Part shown: piece after piece, positions 56,621-64,000 of the stretch
Layout of the letters: each line of letters opens with the position of its first letter
How positions within the stretch are numbered: position 1 is the first letter of the stretch
Origin: Gnetum montanum
Lineage: Eukaryota; Streptophyta; Gnetopsida; Gnetales; Gnetaceae
Reading direction: 5' to 3'
Length of the DNA stretch: 64,000 nt
NCBI GenBank assembly: GCA_015680685.1
Contig: MNCI01024940.1
Coordinates: 375,172 to 439,171, forward strand
Notes under the pieces: model-generated
What the model was told of the DNA's origin: nothing
Databases searched by the model: none
Seen by the model: the letters and a program-made list of their open reading frames with translations, nothing else
Made by a program: the position numbers and the translations under genes

Positions 56621-58550
56621 ATGTCTTCTTCTCACAGGAGTGCTTCTTCATGAAAGTCTGATGAAGCTCATCAGATAGTGCCTTAATAATATTGAGTTAT
56701 ATATGCTAATCTTGATGAGTATCTACCAAATTTCACCTTCATGCTACATTAGGATGAACAGTTATAGTGGTGTGACATGGAGGGAAACATTATGTTGCCA
56801 TTTGATCGATCCATTCTTGCAATGCTCCACCAAATTCTTATACAATGGGATCTTTAAGAACATCATGCTAAATATGTTGTCTAAGATATTGATGTTAGGG
56901 ATTATTATCCCATTGAAGCACAACATCTATAGGTTTGATAGTTAGAACAATATTACGTATCTATGAAGGGAAAAAGATTTAATGATTCTCCATTCCTATT
57001 GTACCAACAAGATGGTGGAGAATCCATCTCTAGGGGTTTTCCATTCAGTGAAACTCCTCTCTTTCAATTTAGTGAAGTAGGTCAAAACTTAAACTTGCAA
57101 TTCACGATTTACAATTCTGGTTCTTGTAAGAATGGATCCAATGATAAAGAAGGATCTAGAGGAGCAATTCAAGGCAAGGATGTAGACAACAAGCATGATC
57201 ATGATCATGGTCATGATTGCTGAAGAGGTGGTAGAAAGGACTATGATGATGCTAGTCCTCATTCCTCTTCTCCTTTATTGTTATCTTCTTCTTCTTGTAG
57301 CTCTAACCATGATCGTAAAAGGTGAGATTGTGATGGAGGTGACCAAAATGACCAACGGGATCGAAATGAATGAAGGGATTATCAAGAAAGGAAAGATCTA
57401 GGGCATAGACATTCAAGAGAGGCACATTTCCATGAACAAAGGGGTAGAAAAGGAAATCATAGGAATCATGATCATGGCCTCAATAAGCCTTTTCTTGCTA
57501 CTGGAACTGTGCTTAATATCATAGAGGTAGTATGAATTCTAACAAGGCATGTGAAGGATAGTCAGATCAAAAGGTTAGAAATTAACAATATTTCTTAGTT
57601 TGAAGGGGGACATAACTTTGATTTGTAGAACCATCTCAAGATTTTTAAGATGCATGTACCTTGTAGAACATAGAGAATGAGTGACAAAAACTTAAGTTAT
57701 TCTCCAAGACACTCATTGAAGAAGTAGAGAACTAGTACTGGTCCTTAGATCTGGAATCTATCAAATGATGGAGTACCATGCTTAAATTATTTAATGAAAA
57801 ATATCAAACATACTCTAGAGTGTCCAACTTGAGAAGGTAAATCCAAGGATGGAAACAAGGAATACATGAACCCTTGGATGCCACCATTGGCCAATATTAT
57901 TTCTTAATACACAAATCTCCTAGCCATGGTTATTCTCAACTAGATCCACTTTGCCACATTGTAGATGGGCTTCAATCAGAAATGAGGAGAACCCTTGTGT
58001 CTATGCCCAAGGGCAACTATTAGAATTAAGTTCTCATTAGATAAAAAGATTAATCAAGTAGGTAGCTAAAGAGGATGATAAATTAAGGAAAAGAGAAATG
58101 TAGAAAAATATAACTTTGATCCTTTAATTCGTAAGAGAAAGGTTCGATTTTGTGACAGTGAGGATGAATCCACACCTAATAAGGTGGTTCATGGGAAAGC
58201 CCTGCCACTCCAAAAATTTTAATTTGAACTTATAGAAAATTTTGATTAGTTATGGGACTCTATAGATAGAAAATTTTAATATATCCTAAAAATTACTAAA
58301 GAGTCCAAAGAACAAGCTAGTAATCGTGAGTGCAGGAGGTGCAAGGAAGCTGAATGTGCCTATCAAAAAGGAAAGGGCAAGATTGTTGCAATAGAAGAAG
58401 TTGCAAAAAGAAAATTATATGATGATGGTCGATGTGATGTCTACTAATATGAACATCCTAAGGGATGTTACCTCATAGTGTCACATTTATAGGAGTTTGG
58501 GGTGTATTCTTTGAATCCAAAACTAACACAAAGGCAAACATCTAGAAGAG
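56621..58550 (+). pseudogene. gag of E7
   Basis: ATG 56,621 begins MSSSHRSASS, and the segment ANLDEYLPNFTFMLH aligns with THPDEYVPDFTFILH of the E8 gag. A His/Asp/Ser-rich linker (HDHDHGHDC, 57,195-57,225) is followed by a capsid-like region near 57,600 (FEGGHNFDL) and 57,830-58,030 (WKQGIHEPLDATIGQYYF). Many stops, mostly TAG/TAA where the E8 frame has Gln. Confidence 0.75.
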
Positions 58551-59259
58551 TACCTTATACTCAAGGTAATTTTAGGAAATTCTATCAATAATAATAATAT
58601 TATTCAAGTGGAGCTCTATGAAAATCATATGAGAAATATCAACAATGGTAGCAACCATAGTCATGGGCATTGGCATCACCAAGGTAGAAATACCCTTACT
58701 AATAGCCTAATCAATATGGTTATTATGCTTAGCAACCCCTATCTTTATGTGACTCCTCTAGTCACGTTTCTACTTTTCAATCTCACTACCACTCATCTGA
58801 TTTTTATCGAACTCATTCTTCACATGAAAGAATGGATACACCTCTTACCCTTATCCTCCTCTTATCCTTGCACATGTTTCTCCTCTAGTTGCACAACTAC
58901 CACATACGTTACCTATGCAAGGTGAACTACTAGCCCAACCATAACAATGCAATGTTATGAGGGCTATTAATCTATAATCAGTTTATCAATCGAATGGGTT
59001 GAATACTCGATCAAGGAAAAGACCTTTCTTTTGACTTTGTAGTCCACCTAAGCTCTCACATAGACCTAGAGTTGACAACCCTATCCTTATATCTTTCTTT
59101 GTATCAAATACCTTCGAGTCCCCTTCAAATCAAAATCTACCTAGGATCCATACCATGATGTTTACGCACATTGTATCAAATTGGATCCATGTTGGAAACT
59201 CTCCTAGGAAAATAGATGATCCTGGAAGTCTTTTGATTTATTTTTAGATTGCTAGGAAT

Positions 59260-59680
59260 GAACCATGCTAAGCTCTTATAAACTCTGGTTCTAGTATCAA
59301 TTTAATTTCTCATGAGATGTACACTACATGAAACTTGACTCCTCTCAAGAAGAGTAATATTAGATTAGAATTGGTAGACTAGTCCATCACTATTTCATTG
59401 GGATTGGTAGAAGACATTGTGACCACTATCTATGGGTGGTCTTATCTTGCTAATTTCCTAGTGATCAAGGTGGAGAATTGCAAAGGGGATTTCCCAATCA
59501 TCATGGGAAGGGAATGGCTTAGCACTGTTGATACAAGAATGAGAATCAAAGATCTTTCCCTAGAAATATCCGAAGAAAATGTATTTAGAAAAATTGAGAA
59601 GAAGAGAGTTCCATGCATTTCATATAGTGATATAGCATGCAATTGTATGCAGAAACTTTGGGCTGTAAAATAAGCATCTA
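59260..59680 (+). pseudogene. Aspartic protease of E7
   Basis: The active-site segment reads ALINSGSSINLISHEMYT; the usual L-I-D-S-G has become I-N-S-G, a G-to-A change that removes the catalytic Asp. Downstream FPIIMGREWL matches the conserved protease end. The frame is open from 59,398 to 59,673. Confidence 0.78.
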
Positions 59681-60099
59681 TCTCTATAGGCAAGTAGTAT
59701 GCACTAAAAGTAGAAATCCAAAGGTGTTTATACATAGTAGCCACAACACATAAGGGTACCTAGTCGTTGACCACTAATTTTGAGAGTAGCACACTTTGCA
59801 TGGAATTGGCTAAGAGCCTAACATGTGCATATGTCATAGGCATGAATGAATTAGAGCAAGTTCATCACTAACTCTTTGATGATGAAAATGATGATACTTA
59901 CTAGGGAGAGTTGGAAATTCTTGACAATTTCAAGCAAGATCCCCTTGAATTGAAAATGCTATCAGTTGGAATGGAATATGAGTTTTTAATAAATGGGAAG
60001 CTAGTCATAATCAATGCAAATCTCACTCTAGAGTAGAAAAAGATGTTCTTGAAAGTAGTTAAAAAATGGTCAACAACTTTTGCTTGGCCATATCTTGAA

Positions 60100-60800
60100 C
60101 TCATAGGAATTGATCCTAGGATAGCTAGCATCATATTTACATTGATTTGGCCATGAAGCCAAAAAGATAGCCACAAAGATGATTGAATCCCAAACTGAAG
60201 TAGATCATCAAAGAGAAAATTGAACAACTCCTCAAGGTAGGGTTCATTTATTCCATTGCAGATAGTGAGTGGGTTAGTCCACTCATGATTGTGACAAAGA
60301 AAGAAGGTAAGTCGTGGGCGTACATCAATTTTTGGTTGCTAAATATGGAAACATTCAAGGATCATTTTCCATTTCCATTTGTTGATTAGGAGCTAGACAC
60401 AATATCTGGGCATTGCTACTATAGTTTTCTATATGGTTATAATGGATATAACCAAATTTAAATTGCACTAGAGGACTAAGCTAGGACAACATTTACAAGT
60501 CCCTAGGAAACTTTTGCATATCGCAAGATGCCATTTGGCCTATGCAATGCTGCTGCTACATTTGAAGACCTAGTTTTGAGCATTTTCAATAGCACATTGA
60601 TAATGGCGTGGAAGTCTTCATGGATTACTTCTTCACTTATGAAGCTACATTTGAGAAAGCACTGGACCACATTGAGCAATTGATAAAATGATGTGGTAAA
60701 ACCAACTTACAGCTTAATTGAAAAAAAAAGTCACTTAATGGTCTAAGAGGGCATTATATTGGGGGACAAAATATCACAAGCAAGAATTCAGGTAAATCCT
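60100..60800 (+). pseudogene. Gypsy reverse transcriptase of E7
   Basis: Successive RT motifs are visible: SEWVSPLMIVTKKEGKSW (~60,268), FPFPFVD, CYYSFLYGYNGYNQI, FAYRKMPFGLCNAAATF (~60,510) and VEVFMDYFFTYEATFEKA (~60,609). The active-site YMDD-type box reads MDYF, so the second Asp is Tyr. Stops interrupt where Gln is usual. The motif style is Tat/Athila-like gypsy. Confidence 0.88.
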
Positions 60801-61420
60801 AAAAAAATAAGGATCATCAGAAGAATAACCTATTAACCAAAAATTTTCAAAGATGTTTGATCATTCCTTGGACATATTTGCTACTACCAATGATTCATAA
60901 GAAATTTCTCTAAGATTGCAAAACTATTGGTGGAGCTAACAAAGAAAGATGCTTTCTTTGTCTAGACCAAAGAATGTGAAAAAGCATTTCAAAAGCTAAT
61001 AGAGAAACTTGTAGAAACTCCAATACTACAAGCACTTGATTAGTTCAAAACATTTCATATCATGATAGATGCATTAAATTATGCCTTGGGAGTCATTCTT
61101 ATGCATATGAACAATAAGAAATGTTCATACTACATGCATTGCACTAGTTAAAGCATTGTGTGTGCACAGCTAAACTACACCACTATGGAAAAATAATTGA
61201 TGGTAGTGGTGTTTATTGTAGAGATGTTCAGGCATTATGTGCTTGGATACAAGGTGTTTATGCACATAGACCATTGTGCCATCCTCTTTTTGATGAACAA
61301 GACAACAATGAGCCCCTGTGTCATACGGTGGCTGGTGATCTTATAGGAATTCGACCTTACAATGGTAGATCTAAAGGGCACTAAGAATGTGGTTGCTGAT
61401 CACTTGTCTCAGTTGTGATA
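60801..61420 (+). pseudogene. RNase H region of E7
   Basis: Contains SFLGHICYYQ and FIRNFSKIAKLL (RT connection), IDALNYALGVILMHMNNKK, LNYTTMEK and FMHIDHCAILFLMNK, and ends GTKNVVADHLSQL at ~61,415, the standard gypsy RNase H order. Several stops. Confidence 0.8.
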
Positions 61421-62040
61421 GAACAACAAAGAGGAAAAGAATTCACTATCTAATATGTTTCTTGATAAAATCCTCTTTGCTATAGCTATAACTAAACAAT
61501 TTCCCAATGAACCTAAATGGTATGAAGGCATTCTCACCTATATTCTTACTCAAGAGATGCCACAAGGGTTTGACTAGTAGAAATAACAACAGTTTCTTCA
61601 CCAGGTAAAATACTTTATAAAGATCAATGGACACCTCTATAAGGTGTGCACTAATGACCTAGTTCATTGGTATGTCCTTGATGCCAATCAACTATGTATT
61701 CTCCAAGATGATCATGAAGGTCCTTGTGGAGGACACTATGCTAGGAGATGCACATTTCTTAAAATCTTTATGGTAGGGTAGTATTCACCAATAATCTTTA
61801 GGGATACTCACCATTATGTTTGCTCTTGTGAACAATGTCAAGAAGATGGTGGAATGATTGCTCAAATGGAGGGATCTCAACAATGGATTCAACCACTAGA
61901 ACCATTTAACATTTGGGGTATTGATTTCATGGGTCCCATCACATCCATGTCAAATGAAAATACATACATCATAGTTTCTATTGACTATTGTATGAAATGA
62001 ATAAAAGCAATAGTTGTCATCAATTGAACATCTTCTACTA
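61421..62040 (+). pseudogene. Integrase of E7, truncated by E8
   Basis: The zinc-binding segment reads DDHEGPCGGHYARRCTFLKI, then CSCEQCQEDGG (His...His, CxxC) at ~61,709-61,855. The core starts with NIWGIDFMGPITSMS (first catalytic Asp present, ~61,921) and continues ENTYIIVSIDYC. It ends about 40 codons later, exactly where the E8 LTR begins. Confidence 0.85.
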
Positions 62041-62965
62041 TGATGAGACGTGTATTGCACAAGCCGCGATATCGCATCCCCTGTGATATCGTGTACGCGA
62101 TATCGCGGTCCGCCGTCATATCTATAAATAAGAGGTGGCACTCCCCTCATTGAGAATCATAGGCATAAAGTAGCAAAGCTCTAGTGGTTTGATCACTCCA
62201 AAGATAGAATATTTTCCATGTGCCCACAGTAGGAGTCCTCCAAGTGAACAGTTCTTTATTCGAGCAGCTTTGTACCTGAATGCAAGTTGTGTACGGCAAT
62301 AAAGACGAGCTTTGCGGATAAACCTTGCAATGCATGGATAGGTTTAATTAATGTTATTTACTGCTTTCCTATTAATGTGGCATGAGTATGACTTGGTTAC
62401 AAGCATTAACAAACGTGTACGGATAGCCAAGGAATCAGCTACTCATCTCAATAGTTTCTCTCATCCTTTCCTCCTAGAACGTGGGACAAGTAAGACTTGA
62501 TTACAAGCATCTACGGATGTGTACGGCTAGTCAAGGAATTAGCTACTTGTCACACTTAGGTTAGTGAAGTGTCTCAGTATGACCACTTCGAGCATGTGTG
62601 TTACATGTGGTAATCCCTGTAACGATTAGCATTTGGTAACCATAGTTGCACAGTTCAGGGTGGGTACGGCAAGTGGGAACCGATGCTGATGCTAGGACTT
62701 AGTATTGTAGTTAGAATTAGTTTTAGTTTCTCAACCCTTTACCGTTTAGCATAGGAGATAAACCGAAAAATACCAAAAAATCATATACCTCAGACTTGCT
62801 TAACCATACACCGTGACACATACAAGCAAGCCTGGGAAGACAACGAATGATTAACCCCAAGTGTTCCATGAGGCGTTTAGGCATTTAGTCTATGGAGTTC
62901 GACCGGATCGTGCATGCTACGCTCGTGTCGTATGGTTCAGTGTAAGGGTACCTCGCCACTCATCA
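62041..62965 (+). repeat. 5' LTR of E8
   Basis: TGATGAGACG to GCCACTCATCA, 925 bp, same family as the E5 LTRs. It has three GATATC boxes (62,064-62,107), TATAAATA at 62,123-62,130 and a possible poly(A) signal AATAAA at 62,298-62,303. Confidence 0.88.
62064..62130 (+). promoter_or_regulatory. E8 core promoter: GATATC palindromes and TATA box
   Basis: GCGATATCGC, GTGATATCGT and GCGATATCGC lie within about 45 bp and are followed ~15 bp later by TATAAATA (62,123). The start site would fall near 62,155. The arrangement matches E5 (six boxes) and E4. Confidence 0.7.
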
Positions 62966-62966
62966 T

Positions 62967-62985
62967 TGGCGCCGTTTCTAGGGAC
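62967..62985 (+). other. Primer-binding site of E8
   Basis: TGGCGCCGTTTCTAGGGAC starts one base after the LTR end. It is the best preserved of the four related sites and close to the Athila-type tRNA-Asp form as remembered. Confidence 0.8.
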
Positions 62986-63107
62986 TAAGTGTTTTTATGC
63001 CAATTAGAACATAAGGGATATCACTCACATCGTTGTGAGCTTTAACAAACCTTCGGGTTAATCAGTTAATCAAGAACATAAATAACGGTAAACAGCACAC
63101 CATTAGG

Positions 63108-64000
63108 ATGGCTTCTTCTCACAAAATCAACTCACCTAAGGACAACACAGAAGACAGTCAGCGTCACACGCATAATCGAGACTAGCCATGTCCTAAACAA
63201 TCTAAGGTCACATATACTCATCCTGATGAGTATGTCCCTGACTTTACTTTTATTCTCCACCAAGATGAACAACTGCGACGGAGAGACTTACAAGGTAACA
63301 TCGTGTTACCCCCGGATCGATCTATCCCTAACATGCTTTTATGTGCCTTAGCATAGATAGGCATGCAAGAGCTATTTGCAGAATACGTTCTGGATAACTA
63401 CGACACAAGGGATTATCATCCCAAAAATGCCCAACGTATTCAGGACGAAAGGCAGGAGAGCCAACATTCATTGTTGAAGGGCAAGGTCCCCCATGTCCTT
63501 AGTGAAATAGGAGACGAGGAACCCCTCACAATGGGTTTCTTAGAAAATTATGTTTCTCCTCCTCACTCTGGTGAAGAGGTAAGGCATCAGGGATTTCGAT
63601 CAACTGTGCATGCTACAGGCTCTAATCCCCGTGAGCACCAACTGTTCACGGCAGGAACAACCACTCATACTAAGGACGGACACTTAGATCGTCACAACGA
63701 TCGGGGCCGAAGTAGCCAAAGAGAAGGTAAGAAACATCGCCATGGTGATGGATCCCCTTCCTCTTCTCCTTCATCTCACCATATACACTCTCCTTCCACA
63801 TCTGGGCACAACCATCGTGAGCATAACGGAGAGGGTAAAAGTGAAAAGGAAGATGAAATACCTCAACAAAAAGGTTGAGAGGAGTTAGGACAAGGGCAAG
63901 GATGTAGGGAGAGTAGGGAACCATCACGAAGACATCATAGACGTCATGAAAGAGATGATCATGACGAACCCCTACTCGCAACCCGAAGCATGCTAGACAT
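63108..64000 (+). pseudogene. gag of E8 (partial, interrupted)
   Basis: ATG 63,108 opens MASSHKINSPKDN. The conserved segment HPDEYVPDFTFILHQDEQLR matches E7. In-frame stops are at about 63,183 (TAG), 63,354 (TAG) and 63,876 (TGA); between the last two the frame is open. The C-terminal half is Ser/His/Arg-rich (SPSSSPSSHHIHSPSTSG) and probably an RNA-binding linker. It runs off the window. Three single-base C-to-T changes would explain the stops. Confidence 0.78.

Larger units (their letters stand above)
55632..62040 (+). mobile_element. E7: gypsy (Tat/Athila-like) element with gag-pol, 3' part displaced
   Basis: The 5' LTR is 55,632-56,463 and the primer site follows at 56,465. Then come gag, protease, RT, RNase H and the first part of integrase. 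The sequence breaks inside the integrase core at 62,040, where the LTR of E8 starts. The remainder should resume beyond the window. Heavily decayed. Confidence 0.88.
62041..64000 (+). mobile_element. E8: gypsy-type element, 5' portion
   Basis: Contains an LTR, primer site and the start of gag; the rest is outside the window. It inserted into the integrase of E7, so it is the younger of the two. Only three in-frame stops interrupt ~890 bp of gag, and its LTR CG sites are largely preserved. The left flank is TACTA (62,036-62,040), which should be repeated at its far end. Confidence 0.88.

Overview
This window looks like gene-poor, repeat-dense nuclear DNA of a seed plant with a large genome. 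Nearly every base can be assigned to LTR retrotransposons, minisatellite arrays, or decayed copies of host sequences. I see no intact cellular gene. The coding remnants are Ty3/gypsy (Tat/Athila-like) and Ty1/copia polyproteins, a decayed 25S rRNA copy, and a fragment resembling the N-terminus of DNA polymerase alpha. Many CG sites appear as TG or CA in sister copies, and many stops sit where the protein family has Gln, Trp or Arg. Both fit long-term cytosine methylation. The species cannot be named from the sequence.

Layout. 1-51: edge of a 15-bp minisatellite. 52-5,845: LTR, leader and a stop-riddled gag-protease frame of a Tat-like element (E1). 5,846-8,240: 29-bp minisatellite broken by copies of a ~165-bp module. 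8,304-10,887 and 21,472-31,400: 15-bp minisatellite containing two ~750-bp inverted-ended blocks. 10,888-21,471: a full-length, gag-protease-only Tat-like element (E2) with 2.3-kb LTRs, inserted in the 15-bp array. 31,470-34,515: the 29-bp minisatellite again, in opposite orientation. 34,983-~37,030: 25S rRNA pseudogene, minus strand. ~37,600-~42,480: decayed Ty1/copia element (E3). 42,526-43,130: DNA polymerase alpha N-terminal fragment, minus strand. 44,696-52,517: LTR element E4 with TSD CATTC, carrying gag and a coiled-coil region but no pol; its 5' LTR is split by a complete non-coding element E5 (44,913-48,958, minus, TSD CTAGT). 53,571-54,560: ~490-bp tandem duplication. 54,986-55,631: old inverted LTR fragment. 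55,632-62,040: gypsy element E7 with gag, protease, RT, RNase H and partial integrase, cut in the integrase by E8 (62,041 to beyond the window), the youngest-looking element.

Nothing here works as a pathway. The organising theme is nested insertion, tandem amplification and mutational decay. The most distinctive signals are (i) perfect CG-containing palindromes repeated in the LTRs of several elements, in some cases just upstream of the TATA box, and (ii) the mosaic of 29-bp and 15-bp arrays, in which oppositely oriented 29-bp arrays flank the 15-bp arrays and a shared module carries the likely seed sequences of both.
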